NCBI GenBank assembly: GCA_017308495.1
Contig: JAFKES010000070.1
Coordinates: 1 to 64,000 of the forward strand
Length of the DNA: 64,000 nt
Direction: 5' to 3'
Origin: Afipia sp.
GTDB lineage: Bacteria > Pseudomonadota > Alphaproteobacteria > Rhizobiales > Xanthobacteraceae
Within the stretch, counting starts at the first letter, position 1, and every line of letters begins with the position of its first letter. The notes beneath the pieces are model-generated. The model was given only the letters and a program-made list of their open reading frames with translations. It was not told where the DNA came from and made no database searches. Of the stretch, positions 35,391 through 44,640 are shown in pieces. The position numbers and the translations under genes were made by a program.

Positions 35391-36770
35391 ATGGGTATCT
35401 TTGGCGCTCTCACCACGTCCGTTGCCGGCCTGCGCGCGCAGTCCTACGCGCTGGAGAACATCTCCGGCAATATCGCGAACTCGCAGACCACTGCTTTCAA
35501 GCGCATCGACACCAGCTTCATTGATCTCATTCCCCAGACCGGTGTCACCAACCAGCTCGCCGGCAGCGTCGCCACGGCGTCGCGCGAAACCAACACCGTG
35601 TCCGGCGACATCCAGAACGCTTCCGTCGCCACCTACATGGCGATCAGCGGCGACGGTTTCTTCGTGGTGCAGAAGCCCGCCAACGTCGCCGACAACACGC
35701 CGGTCTTCAACGGCGTCGACAACTATACCCGCCGCGGCGACTTCACCCTCGACAAGAACGGCTATCTGGTCAACGGCGCGGGCTATTATCTCGAAGGCAT
35801 TCCGATCGACCCGACCACCGGCAACCCGACCGGAAGCAATCCGCAGGTGCTGAAATTCGGCAGCGACTTCCTGCCGGCGCAACCGACCACCACGGTGTCC
35901 TATCGCGCCAATCTCGCGAGCTATCCGCTGACCTCCAAGCACGACAAGTCAGTGCCCGGCTCGGAGCTGCTCACGGTCGCCGACTTCACCGTCGATCCGA
36001 CGGTCGCCGGCGCGGGCACGGTGATCGGCTCCGACAGCCAGAATTTCATCGCCGAATCGATCGCCGGCGGCGCCACCACCGCCTATGACATCTCCGGCTC
36101 GCCCGTGAGCCTGCAATTCCGCTGGGCCAAAACCGACAGCGCCACGCTCGGCGCGGGCCACACCGATACCTGGAACCTGTTCTATCAGGTCGATCCGAAC
36201 GCCACCGGCACCGACGTGGCGTGGCAGAACGTCGGCACCAATTTCACCTTCGCCGCCAACGGCCAGATGTCTCCCGCCGTGGCCTCGGTGACGCTGAGCA
36301 GCCCGACCGTCAACGGCATCGCGCTTGGCAACATCACGATGAATTTCGGCGCGAGCGGCCTGACGCAGTTCGCCGACACCAACGGCAACGCGCAGGTCAA
36401 CGACGTCCATCAGGACGGTTTTCCGGCCGGCTCGTTGCAGACGGTCGCCGTCGGCGACGACGGCCGCGTGGTCGGCAGCTATTCCAACGGCCGCAACATC
36501 GATCTGGCGCAGATCGTGATCGCGACCTTCAACGGCGCCAACTTCCTCAAGCGCGTCGATGGCGGCGCGTTCGAGATGACCGACCAGTCGGGGCCGGCGA
36601 TCTTCGGCAAGGGCGGCACCATCAAGGGATCGTCGCTGGAGGGATCGAACAGCGATATCGCCGACGAATTCACCAAGCTGATCGTCACCCAGCAGGCCTA
36701 TTCGGCGAACACCAAGGTCATCACCACCGCCAACCAGATGGCGCAGGATCTGCTGAACGTGTTGCGATGA
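35391..36770 (+). CDS. flgE: Flagellar hook protein FlgE
   Basis: The subunit of the extracellular hook joining basal body and filament. 459 residues. The N-terminal rod/hook domain starts MGIFGALTTSVAGLRAQS with the ENISGNIAN motif. The variable middle domains follow, and the C-terminal DIADEFTKLIVTQQAYSANTKVI helix completes the D0 coiled coil. ATG 35391 is set by GGAG 8 bases upstream; the longer frame runs through the sigma-54 promoter. First gene of a probable flgE-flgK-flgL operon. Confidence 0.95.
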   Translation: MGIFGALTTSVAGLRAQSYALENISGNIANSQTTAFKRIDTSFIDLIPQTGVTNQLAGSVATASRETNTVSGDIQNASVATYMAISGDGFFVVQKPANVADNTPVFNGVDNYTRRGDFTLDKNGYLVNGAGYYLEGIPIDPTTGNPTGSNPQVLKFGSDFLPAQPTTTVSYRANLASYPLTSKHDKSVPGSELLTVADFTVDPTVAGAGTVIGSDSQNFIAESIAGGATTAYDISGSPVSLQFRWAKTDSATLGAGHTDTWNLFYQVDPNATGTDVAWQNVGTNFTFAANGQMSPAVASVTLSSPTVNGIALGNITMNFGASGLTQFADTNGNAQVNDVHQDGFPAGSLQTVAVGDDGRVVGSYSNGRNIDLAQIVIATFNGANFLKRVDGGAFEMTDQSGPAIFGKGGTIKGSSLEGSNSDIADEFTKLIVTQQAYSANTKVITTANQMAQDLLNVLR

Positions 36771-36816
36771 CGGCATCGGGCCGTCGCGTGTTTCGATCTG
36801 AGATGGACTGCGTATC

Positions 36817-38673
36817 ATGGGTCTGAGTCAGGCGCTTTCAACGGCGATGTCGGGCATCCGGGCGAACCAGGCGGCGCTCGCGCTAGTGTCGTCGAACGTC
36901 GCAAATTCGGAAACGCCGGGTTACGTCCGCAAGACCATCAATCAGGTCGCGACCACGGCGGGCACAGGGGTGCAGACCCTCGGCGTCAACCGTACCCTCG
37001 ACGAATACGTTCAGACGCAATTGCGCACCGAGACCTCGGGCGCGTCCTACGCCAGTGTCCGCGCGAACTTTCTCAGCAACCTGCAAAACGTCTACGGCGA
37101 TCCGAGTTCAACCAGCACGCTGGAGGCGGCATTCAACACGCTGACCACGTCGCTGCAGGCGCTCTCGACCAGCCCGGACTCGCATTCGGCGCGCACGACG
37201 GTGCTCAACGCCGCGCAGGCGATGGCGCAGCAGCTCAATTCCGCCAGCCAAGGCATCCAGAGCCTGCGCGCCAGCGCCGAGAGCGGATTGAACAACGCAG
37301 TCGCCGTCGCCAACAACGCGATGGCGCAGATCGCCGCCATCAACAAGCAATTGCAGGGCACGACTACCCTCGATGCCGCCTCGGCGTCGCTGATGGATCA
37401 GCGCGACCAGTATATCACGCAGCTTTCCAGCCTGATGGATGTTCGCGTCGTCACCGACAGCAGCAATCAGGTTCAGGTCTACACCGGCAGCGGCGTGCAA
37501 CTCGTCAGCGGCATGAGCGCGGCGCAGATGTCCTTCAACGCGCAGGGCACGGTGACGCCGAACACGGTGTGGGATGCCGATCCGGCGAAAAGCAATCTCG
37601 GCACCATCAGCCTCAATTTCCAGGGTGGCGGCAGCATCGATATGATCGCCACCGGCGCGATCCGGTCGGGCGCGATCGCGGCCTATCTCGACATGCGCGA
37701 CAATACGCTGGTGCAGGCCCAGGCGCAGGTGGATCAGCTCGCGTCGGCGATGGCCGGCGCGCTGTCGGACAAGACCACCAGCATGGCGCCCGACGGCGCG
37801 GGTGCCTACAGTGTCGATACCAGCACGCTGCAGCCGGGCAATGCGATTCACATCACCTATACGGACACGATCACTGGCCAGCAGCGCAATCTGTCGATCA
37901 TCGGCGTCAGTGATCCGTCGGTATTGCCGTTGTCGAACAATGCGACGGTCGATCCCAATGACGAGGTGATCGGCGTCGATCTGTCGGGCGGCGCGGCGTC
38001 GATCGCGGCGCAGTTGAATGCCGCGCTCGGCGGCACCGCGCATCTGCAATTCAGCAATCCGTCGGGAACGACGCTGCAGATCGAGGATGACGGCGCGGCC
38101 GGCCTCTCCGATGTCAACGCCGTCTCGACCACGACCACGGCGACTTCGCTCGTGAGTGGCGATCCGCAACTGGCGCTGTTCACCGACGGCGGAAATCTCT
38201 ACACCGGCGCGATCACCGCGGGCGGAGCGCAGCAGACCGGTTTTGCCGGGCGCATCACGGTCAATGCGGGGCTGATCGCGGATCCGTCGCGGCTGATCGC
38301 CTTCAGCGCGACCACGGCGTCCGGCGACACCACGCGCTCGGACTTCATCCTGTCGCAGCTCACCTCCGGCTCCTCCATCTATTCGGCGAGCACCGGCGTC
38401 GGCTCGAAGTCGTCGCCGTTCAAGGGGACGCTGCTGAATTTCACTCAGCAGTTTCTCGGCATGCAGGCCAATGCGGCGAGCACGGCGCAGCAGGTTTCCG
38501 ACGGTCAGAATGTGGTGCTGGCGACGTTGCAGAAGAAGATGGATTCGACCTCGGGCGTGAACATGGACGAGGAGATGGCCAATCTGCTGGCGCTGCAGAA
38601 CGCCTACGCCGCCAATGCGCGGGTGATGTCCACGGTGAATTCGATGTTCCAGTCCTTGATGCAGGTGCTGTGA
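36817..38673 (+). CDS. flgK: Flagellar hook-associated protein 1 FlgK
   Basis: The first hook-filament junction protein, exported by the flagellar type III system. 618 residues. The N-terminus GLSQALSTAMSGIRANQAAL and SNVANSETPGYVRK are standard. The C-terminal NMDEEMANLLALQNAYAANARVM is the rod/hook motif. The Gly/Ser/Thr-rich middle is family-typical. It lies 46 bases after flgE. Confidence 0.95.
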   Translation: MGLSQALSTAMSGIRANQAALALVSSNVANSETPGYVRKTINQVATTAGTGVQTLGVNRTLDEYVQTQLRTETSGASYASVRANFLSNLQNVYGDPSSTSTLEAAFNTLTTSLQALSTSPDSHSARTTVLNAAQAMAQQLNSASQGIQSLRASAESGLNNAVAVANNAMAQIAAINKQLQGTTTLDAASASLMDQRDQYITQLSSLMDVRVVTDSSNQVQVYTGSGVQLVSGMSAAQMSFNAQGTVTPNTVWDADPAKSNLGTISLNFQGGGSIDMIATGAIRSGAIAAYLDMRDNTLVQAQAQVDQLASAMAGALSDKTTSMAPDGAGAYSVDTSTLQPGNAIHITYTDTITGQQRNLSIIGVSDPSVLPLSNNATVDPNDEVIGVDLSGGAASIAAQLNAALGGTAHLQFSNPSGTTLQIEDDGAAGLSDVNAVSTTTTATSLVSGDPQLALFTDGGNLYTGAITAGGAQQTGFAGRITVNAGLIADPSRLIAFSATTASGDTTRSDFILSQLTSGSSIYSASTGVGSKSSPFKGTLLNFTQQFLGMQANAASTAQQVSDGQNVVLATLQKKMDSTSGVNMDEEMANLLALQNAYAANARVMSTVNSMFQSLMQVL

Positions 38674-38680
38674 GGCTTCC

Positions 38681-40195
38681 ATGACAATCGATGGCGTCAG
38701 CGGGCGGACCGCATATATCGCGAGTTCGCTGTCCGGTCTCAAATCGCAGCTCGAGACGCTGACGGAGCAGCTGTCCTCCGGCAAGAAGTCAACCACCTAT
38801 GCGGGCCTCGGCGACGCCGCCGGCACCGCCACCGGCCTGCGCGCGCAGATTTCCACCATCGCCGCCTATTCCGACACCGCGACGATTCTCAACACCCGGA
38901 TCAATGTCGCAAACCTGTCGTTGCAGGGTATCAGCAACGCGGGAAAAGAGGTGAAGGCGGCGGCGGCTGGCGCGACGCTGACGCTCGACAACACCGGCAA
39001 GACAGCGGGGCAGGCGACCGCCATGGCCTCGTTCACCCAGATGATCGCGCTGCTCAACACCGAGGCGGGTGGGCGTTACCTGTTCTCCGGCCGCGCCACC
39101 GACACGCCGGCTACGCAATCGGCCGACGTGATTCTCAATGGCTCGGGCGCGCAGGCGGGATTGAAGCAGCTCATCGACGAGCGGGCGCAGGCGGACGGCA
39201 CCAGCGGGCTCGGCCGTCTCGTCATCACCTCGCCGTCGCCCACCGCGGTGACCGTCGCCGAGGATGCGGCGGGCTCGCCGTTCGGCCTGAAGCTCAGCGC
39301 GATCACCACCACGTCGTCGGGCGCGACAGTGAGCGGCCCGGCCGCGCCGGCGTCGCCGCCGGGCGCCGCACCGGAAATGTCGGTCGATTTGGGCAGCACC
39401 AATCCGAGCAATGGCGACAAGTTCCGCTTCACCTTCAATCTTCCGGACGGCACGTCGGAGACCATCGAGCTGACGGCGTCGTCGACGACGCCGGCTCCGG
39501 CGGGAAGTTTCGCCATCGGCACTGATCCGACCGCCACGGCGGGCAACCTCAACGCCGCGCTGACCACCGCGGTCGGCAAGCTGGCGAACACCTCGCTGGT
39601 GGCCGCCTCCGCCATCACCGCATCGGACAATTTCTTCGGCTCGCCGCCGCAGCGTGTCGATACCTCATCCAACCCACCGGTCGCGCTGCGTGACGGCACG
39701 GCGGCCGATACCGTCACGTGGTACACCGGCGAGAACGGCAGCGATCCCGCGCGCGGCACCGCAGTCGCCGGCATCGATCAGTCGATCTCGGTGCAGTATG
39801 GCGCGCGGGCCAACGAGGACGCCTTCGTCAACCAGCTCAAGTCGATCGCGGTCTATGCCGCGGTGTCCACGGACGCCAGCAACCCGAACGCCAACGGCCA
39901 GCTCACGGCGTTGAATTCGCGCATCGTCGATAACCTCGCGGTGCATCCGGGCGCGCAGTCGATCCAGGACATCCAGTCCGATTTCGCCGGCGCGCAGGCC
40001 GCCATCAAGACGGCGACGACCCGCCAGACCCAGACCGGCGCCATCGCCCAGTCGATGCTCGATTCGATTCAGGGCATCAACGACAACGAGGTCGTCACCA
40101 AGATTCTGGCGCTGCAGACCAACCTGCAGGCGTCTTATCAGATGACGTCGTCGCTCTATCAGCTCAGCCTGCTGAAATATCTGCCGGTGGGCTGA
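38681..40195 (+). CDS. flgL: Flagellar hook-associated protein 3 FlgL
   Basis: The second hook-filament junction protein, related to flagellin. 504 residues, within the alphaproteobacterial range and longer than E. coli FlgL (about 317). The conserved N-terminus contains LTEQLSSGKKSTTYAGLGD and LNTRINVANLSLQGI. The C-terminus NEVVTKILALQTNLQASYQMTS packs as the D0 helix. It starts 8 bases after flgK, hence the same operon. Confidence 0.93.
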   Translation: MTIDGVSGRTAYIASSLSGLKSQLETLTEQLSSGKKSTTYAGLGDAAGTATGLRAQISTIAAYSDTATILNTRINVANLSLQGISNAGKEVKAAAAGATLTLDNTGKTAGQATAMASFTQMIALLNTEAGGRYLFSGRATDTPATQSADVILNGSGAQAGLKQLIDERAQADGTSGLGRLVITSPSPTAVTVAEDAAGSPFGLKLSAITTTSSGATVSGPAAPASPPGAAPEMSVDLGSTNPSNGDKFRFTFNLPDGTSETIELTASSTTPAPAGSFAIGTDPTATAGNLNAALTTAVGKLANTSLVAASAITASDNFFGSPPQRVDTSSNPPVALRDGTAADTVTWYTGENGSDPARGTAVAGIDQSISVQYGARANEDAFVNQLKSIAVYAAVSTDASNPNANGQLTALNSRIVDNLAVHPGAQSIQDIQSDFAGAQAAIKTATTRQTQTGAIAQSMLDSIQGINDNEVVTKILALQTNLQASYQMTSSLYQLSLLKYLPVG

Positions 40196-40229
40196 GCGAC
40201 TTCAAAATCGAGCATCGTCCGACGCCTGC

Positions 40230-40319
40230 GCCATGGCCGGATTGAGACCGGCTATTCACGTTTTGCTCTCTTCGCCAGACAGAAGACGTGGATGCCCGGG
40301 ACGAGCCCGGTCATCACGG
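40230..40319. repeat. Palindromic intergenic repeat, copy D
   Basis: Left arm CCATGGCCGGATTGAGACCGG then TTCACGTTTTG; right arm GAAGACGTGGATGCCCGGG then GAGCCCGGTCATCACGG. It matches copies B and C and lies between the convergent flgL and flbT-paralog genes. Confidence 0.6.
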
Positions 40320-40349
40320 AAACGAATTCCTGTTCGACTTTGAAGCGTG

Positions 40350-40775
40350 TCAGGCGGCGGTGGAGAGGCCGGCGCGGACGTCTGGGCCACGCGCGTTGTC
40401 GAGAAGCTGCTTCTCATAGGCGATCAGCTTCTTCGATTCCTTCAGCGCCTTGTAATAGTCGCCGCAGAGGATGTGATTGTTGATTTCCGCCACCATCGGC
40501 GCGGCGCTCGGGATCACCAGCAGAAGATCGCGCATCAGGTCAAAATAGATCGCGTGCTGGTCCTGCGGGTAGTCGGAAATGTACATCAACTGCACCGCCA
40601 GATAGATCAGCTTCGACGGCGTGTCGGCGGTCGCCGGCGTCAGGATGTCCTTCTCGCGCAGGACCGGAAGCCTGTCGCCCTCGATCAGGAATTTGGCGCG
40701 CTGGTCGGTGTTGGTGATGACGCAGGAGCCGACGATGATTTTCTCGTGCGGCTTGAGTTCGACCTTCAGAGCCAT
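40350..40775 (-). CDS. FlbT-like flagellar repressor, paralog 1
   Basis: FlbT post-transcriptionally controls flagellin synthesis in Caulobacter by binding the 5' leader of flagellin mRNA. This protein has 141 residues and shares the family pattern LKVELKPHEKIIVGSCVITN, then LREKDILTP and NNHILCGDYYKALKESKKLI. A second, shorter FlbT is encoded at 44257. GGAG 8 bases before ATG 40775 sets the start. It is transcribed away from the flagellin genes. Confidence 0.85.
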   Translation of the reverse strand: MALKVELKPHEKIIVGSCVITNTDQRAKFLIEGDRLPVLREKDILTPATADTPSKLIYLAVQLMYISDYPQDQHAIYFDLMRDLLLVIPSAAPMVAEINNHILCGDYYKALKESKKLIAYEKQLLDNARGPDVRAGLSTAA

Positions 40776-41080
40776 CGGATAGTCTCCACTGCGCGCGGTG
40801 CGCGGATTCGTTGCCAGCCTCCGCAATCCTTTCCCATGATGGTTAACGGCGGCTTAACGCGCGGGCCCGGGCGGGCGCTGCTCGCTCGCAAATATTGCAG
40901 TTATTTCAAGCGCGTCGGTGCTTTCTTCAGGGCGGGTGCGGACCGTGATGCGGGACATTTGCCCGGTTCCAATTCACATCTTTTTAGCGGGTTGGGTTCC
41001 AAGGTGACCCGGTCCGCTGATCGAAAGTCAGCGTCACGCTTGTACACGTTGCGTCAGTAACACCAGAAAGGTTGCGTACA
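40776..41080. promoter_or_regulatory. Divergent flbT-paralog/flagellin control region with CtrA-like box
   Basis: This 305-base spacer contains a perfect TTAA-N7-TTAA(C) site at 40843-40858, about 70 bases before the flbT-paralog start on the minus strand and about 220 bases before the first flagellin. The long leader before the flagellin ATG could be the target of FlbT on mRNA. I do not see a good sigma-54 element here. Confidence 0.55.
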
Positions 41081-42325
41081 ATGTCTGATATCGTTCTCTC
41101 CTCCTCGGTTCGCCAGAACCTGCTCTCGCTGCAGTCCACCGCCGACCTGCTCTCCACCACGCAGACCCGCCTTGCCACCGGCAAGAAGGTCAACTCGGCG
41201 CTCGACAACCCGACCAACTATTTCACCGCCGCCGGCCTCGACTCCCGCGCCAGCGACATCAACAACCTGCTGGACGGCATCGGCAACGGCGTGCAGGTGC
41301 TGCAGGCCGCCAACACCGGCATCACCTCGCTGCAGAAGCTGGTCGACAGCGCCAAGTCGATCGCCAACCAGGCTCTGCAGACCACCGCGGGCTACTCCTC
41401 GAAGGCCAACGCGACCTTCACCGGCGCCGGCACCGGCACGGGCACGGCGACCGCGGACGACCTCACCGCGGGCGGCGGCGCCACCGGCAGCAAGCTCACC
41501 GGCGCTGCGTTCACCTTCAGCATGGCCGGTAAAACCGCCGTGACGGTCACGATCGGCGATGGCACCGGCGGCACCTCGAAGTCGCTGGCCGACGTCAACA
41601 AGGCGCTGTCCGATGGTGGCATCTCCCTGACGGCGTCGCTGGACTCCGCCGGCGGTCTGACCTTCACCTCGACCAACGACTATGCCAGCCAGTCGATCAG
41701 CGCGGCGACGACGGCGACCGCGGGCTTCAGCACCGCGAACACGGTGGAAATCGCCGTGGCGGCGTCCGCTGCGACCACCAGCGGCGTCAATGCCGCGGTT
41801 GCGGACGTCAACTCGCAGAACACCCGCGCCAACCTGATCTCGCAGTACAATCAGATCATCGATCAGATCAAGACGACGGCGCAGGATTCCTCGTTCAACG
41901 GCACCAACCTGCTGAACGGCGACCAGCTCAAGCTGGTGTTCAACGAAACCGGCAAGTCCACGCTGAACATCACCGGCGTGACCTTCGATCCGGCCGGCCT
42001 CGGCCTCTCCACGCTGACCGGCGGCACGGACTTCGTCGACAACGCCTCCACCAACAAGGTGCTGACGTCGCTGAACAACGCGTCGAGCACGCTGCGTTCG
42101 CAGGCGTCGACCCTCGGTTCGAACGTGTCGATGGTGCAGATCCGTCAGGACTTCAACAAGAACCTGATCAACGTGCTGCAGACCGGCTCGGCCAACCTGA
42201 CGCTGGCCGATACCAACGAGGAAGCGGCCAACAGCCAGGCGCTGTCGACCCGCCAGTCGATCGCGGTCTCGGCGCTGGCGCTGGCCAACCAGTCGCAGCA
42301 GAGCGTGCTTCAGCTCCTGCGCTGA
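41081..42325 (+). CDS. fliC: Flagellin 1
   Basis: The filament subunit, 414 residues. The N-terminal D0/D1 region (SDIVLSSSVRQNLLSLQSTAD, LATGKKVNSALDNPTNYF) and the C-terminal D1/D0 region (NTNEEAANSQAL-like and SVLQLLR end) are conserved. The centre is a Gly/Thr/Ala-rich variable domain. The ribosome site (AAAGG) lies 9 bases before ATG 41081. It has its own terminator. It is followed in tandem by a longer paralog. Confidence 0.95.
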   Translation: MSDIVLSSSVRQNLLSLQSTADLLSTTQTRLATGKKVNSALDNPTNYFTAAGLDSRASDINNLLDGIGNGVQVLQAANTGITSLQKLVDSAKSIANQALQTTAGYSSKANATFTGAGTGTGTATADDLTAGGGATGSKLTGAAFTFSMAGKTAVTVTIGDGTGGTSKSLADVNKALSDGGISLTASLDSAGGLTFTSTNDYASQSISAATTATAGFSTANTVEIAVAASAATTSGVNAAVADVNSQNTRANLISQYNQIIDQIKTTAQDSSFNGTNLLNGDQLKLVFNETGKSTLNITGVTFDPAGLGLSTLTGGTDFVDNASTNKVLTSLNNASSTLRSQASTLGSNVSMVQIRQDFNKNLINVLQTGSANLTLADTNEEAANSQALSTRQSIAVSALALANQSQQSVLQLLR

Positions 42326-42350
42326 TCCGGCAGGCACTCCATTTCGGCGG

Positions 42351-42382
42351 AACGGCGGGGGAAACCCCGCCGTTTTTGTTTT
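42351..42382 (+). terminator. Rho-independent terminator after flagellin 1
   Basis: A perfect 10-bp stem AACGGCGGGG/CCCCGCCGTT with a GAAA loop is followed by a T-rich tail (TTTGTTTT). It is strong and well placed 26 bases after the stop. Confidence 0.9.
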
Positions 42383-42436
42383 CGCGGTTGCCGTTCGGGC
42401 GGCCGTCACATCTTTACGCTCTGTTCATCACATTAT

Positions 42437-42462
42437 TTAAGCGGGCTTTAACCATAATTTAA
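42437..42462. promoter_or_regulatory. Tandem CtrA-like boxes before flagellin 2
   Basis: Three TTAA tetramers occur exactly 11 bases apart (42437, 42448, 42459), so two overlapping TTAA-N7-TTAA sites share the middle half-site. The first has the full TTAA-N7-TTAACC. They lie about 95-120 bases before the flagellin 2 ATG. Confidence 0.65.
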
Positions 42463-42554
42463 ACGGTGCCTTCTAGAAATCGATGACAAGACGGCCGCCT
42501 CGGAAGTCGCGCGGACCGTGTTGTCGTCGGCTCTTGTTGCAGGAAGGTACCCCC

Positions 42555-44108
42555 ATGTCCGATATCGTTCTCACGGCGTCAGTTCGCCAGAACCTGCTGT
42601 CGTTGCAATCGACGGCCGACCTGCTGGCCACCACCCAGAACCGTCTCGCCACCGGCAAGAAGGTCAACACGGCGCTCGACAACCCGACCAATTTCTTCAC
42701 CGCGGCGAGTCTCGACGCCCGTGCCAGCGACATCAACAACCTGCTGGACGGCATCGGCAACGGTGTGCAGGTGCTGCAGGCCGCCAACACCGGCATCACC
42801 TCGCTGCAGAAGCTGATCGACAGCGCCAAGTCGATCGCCAACCAGGCGCTGCAGTCGCAGGTCGGCTACACCAAGTCGTCACTGACGACGGCCGCCAATC
42901 CCGGTGCCAACGGGGCGAACCTGCTCGGAACCTCCACGCCGGCGACGGCGGCCGCGCCCTTCACGGGCTCCGGCTTCTCCGCTGTCAATCTCAGCTCGGG
43001 GACCGTTTCGTTCAACCTCAATGTCGATGGTACCAGCCAGGCGATCTCGCTCGATGCGGCCGCGGTCACCGGCTACAACACCGCGCACGGCACGTCGCTG
43101 AACGCCGCTTCGCTCTCGACGCAGGACATGGCCGACCTGATCAACGATCAGTTCGGCTCCGCTGCGGCCACCGTGAGCGGCGGTCAGCTCCGCATCGCCT
43201 CGGCCACCACCGGCGCGACCTCGCAGGTCACCATCTCGGGTTACAGCAGCACCGCGGCCGGCGGCGCCACCGGCCTCGCCAACGTCAACACCGCCGGCAC
43301 GGCGGCCACGGGCGGTCTTGCGGGCCAGACCCTGACCATCGCCTCGACCACCGGCGGTCCGGCCACCAGCATCACCTTCGGCACCGGTACCGGCGAGGTC
43401 TCGACCATCAATCAGCTCAACGCCGCGCTGCTGTCGAACAACCTGCAGGCCAGCGTCGATTCGACGGGTGCGATCACCATCACCACCGCCAACGACGCCG
43501 CGTCCTCCACCATCGGCGCGCTGGGCGGCACCGCCACCAATCCGGGCGGGCTGTTCGCAGGACTGTCCGGTTCGACCCCCGTCGCCGATCCCAATTCGCA
43601 GGCGACGCGCGCCAACCTGGTGTCGCAGTACAACAACATCATCAACCAGATCAAAACCACGTCGCAGGATGCGTCCTACAACGGCGTCAACCTGCTCAAT
43701 GGCGACCAGCTCAAGCTGATCTTCAACGAAACCGGCAAGTCGACGCTGAACATCACCGGCGTCAATCTCGATCCGGCCGGCCTCGGCCTCGGCACGCTGA
43801 ATGCCGGCACCGACTTCGTCGACAACGTCGCCACCAACAAGGTGCTCGACTCGCTGAACTTTGCCAGCTCCTTCCTGCGCTCGCAGGCCTCGACGCTCGG
43901 CTCCAACCTGTCGATCGTGCAGATCCGCCAGAATTTCTCCAAAAACCTGATCAACGTGCTGCAGACCGGTTCGACCAATCTGACCATCGCCGACACCAAC
44001 GAGGAAGCGGCCAACAGCCAGGCGCTGTCGACCCGCCAGTCGATCGCGGTCTCGGCGCTGGCGCTGGCCAACCAGTCGCAGCAGAGCGTGCTCAAGCTGC
44101 TCCAGTAA
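42555..44108 (+). CDS. fliC: Flagellin 2
   Basis: A second filament subunit, 517 residues, in tandem with flagellin 1. Its N- and C-terminal domains are nearly identical to those of flagellin 1, including a last coding stretch of about 60 bases that is identical in DNA. The central domain is about 100 residues longer and unrelated in detail. ATG 42555 follows a GGAAGG site. The separate promoter region and terminator allow independent expression. Confidence 0.95.
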   Translation: MSDIVLTASVRQNLLSLQSTADLLATTQNRLATGKKVNTALDNPTNFFTAASLDARASDINNLLDGIGNGVQVLQAANTGITSLQKLIDSAKSIANQALQSQVGYTKSSLTTAANPGANGANLLGTSTPATAAAPFTGSGFSAVNLSSGTVSFNLNVDGTSQAISLDAAAVTGYNTAHGTSLNAASLSTQDMADLINDQFGSAAATVSGGQLRIASATTGATSQVTISGYSSTAAGGATGLANVNTAGTAATGGLAGQTLTIASTTGGPATSITFGTGTGEVSTINQLNAALLSNNLQASVDSTGAITITTANDAASSTIGALGGTATNPGGLFAGLSGSTPVADPNSQATRANLVSQYNNIINQIKTTSQDASYNGVNLLNGDQLKLIFNETGKSTLNITGVNLDPAGLGLGTLNAGTDFVDNVATNKVLDSLNFASSFLRSQASTLGSNLSIVQIRQNFSKNLINVLQTGSTNLTIADTNEEAANSQALSTRQSIAVSALALANQSQQSVLKLLQ

Positions 44109-44131
44109 AGGGGCAGGGCATCGACGTCACG

Positions 44132-44160
44132 GCGGCGGGGCTGGTCCCCGCCGCTTTTTT
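44132..44160 (+). terminator. Rho-independent terminator after flagellin 2
   Basis: A perfect 9-bp stem GCGGCGGGG/CCCCGCCGC with a 5-base loop is followed by six T residues. Confidence 0.9.
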
Positions 44161-44182
44161 GTGTTGCGAATTGCTGCTGGTT

Positions 44183-44197
44183 TTAACGCGGAGTTGA
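44183..44197. promoter_or_regulatory. Near-match CtrA box before flbT
   Basis: TTAA-N7-TTGA, one mismatch from the CtrA consensus, about 60 bases before the flbT start. It is weak alone but consistent with the other sites in the island. Confidence 0.35.
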
Positions 44198-44256
44198 ACA
44201 GGCGCGCGCTAGAATTTTGTCGCAGCCGGTCCTGCTGGCATCGAGGGAGACGGAAC

Positions 44257-44637
44257 GTGCCCCTGAGAGTCGAATTGAAGCCGTTTGAGCGCATCGTGAT
44301 CGGCCAGAGCGTCATCACCAATTCCGAGACGCGCGCGATATTCCTGATCGACGGCGAGACGCCGATCCTGCGCGAGAAGGACATCCTGACGGCGGAGACG
44401 GCTAACACGCCGGTGAAGCGGCTCTACTTCTGCATCCAGCAGATGTATCTGGAAGACGACATTCCGAAATATCAGGATCTCTACATGGATTTCGTGCGCG
44501 ACCTGCTCGGCGCGGTGCCGAGCTTCCGCGAGTCCATCGAAACCGCAAGTAATCATATTTTAAGCGGTTTTCTTTACAAAGCTCTAAGAGAAATCCGGAC
44601 TCTCATCAAACGCGAAGACGAACTCCTGTCGAGGTAA
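44257..44637 (+). CDS. flbT: Flagellar biosynthesis repressor FlbT
   Basis: A post-transcriptional regulator of flagellin mRNA in alphaproteobacteria. 126 residues, the normal FlbT length: LRVELKPFERIVIGQSVITN, LREKDILTAE and SNHILSGFLYKALREIRTLI. The start is GTG 44257, with GAGGGAGA about 7 bases upstream; no ATG fits. It is followed after 3 bases by flaF, the usual partner that promotes flagellin secretion and antagonises FlbT. Confidence 0.92.
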   Translation: MPLRVELKPFERIVIGQSVITNSETRAIFLIDGETPILREKDILTAETANTPVKRLYFCIQQMYLEDDIPKYQDLYMDFVRDLLGAVPSFRESIETASNHILSGFLYKALREIRTLIKREDELLSR

Positions 44638-44640
44638 TGC

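Noticed and set aside
40859..41080. Possible sigma-54 promoter for flagellin 1 (ATGCGGGACATTTGCC)
   Set aside because: The GG and GC are only 7 bases apart, not 10, so it does not fit the RpoN spacing.
41072..42409. Long minus-strand frame opposite flagellin 1
   Set aside because: It covers the flagellin and its terminator and reads as Gly/Arg/Val low complexity.
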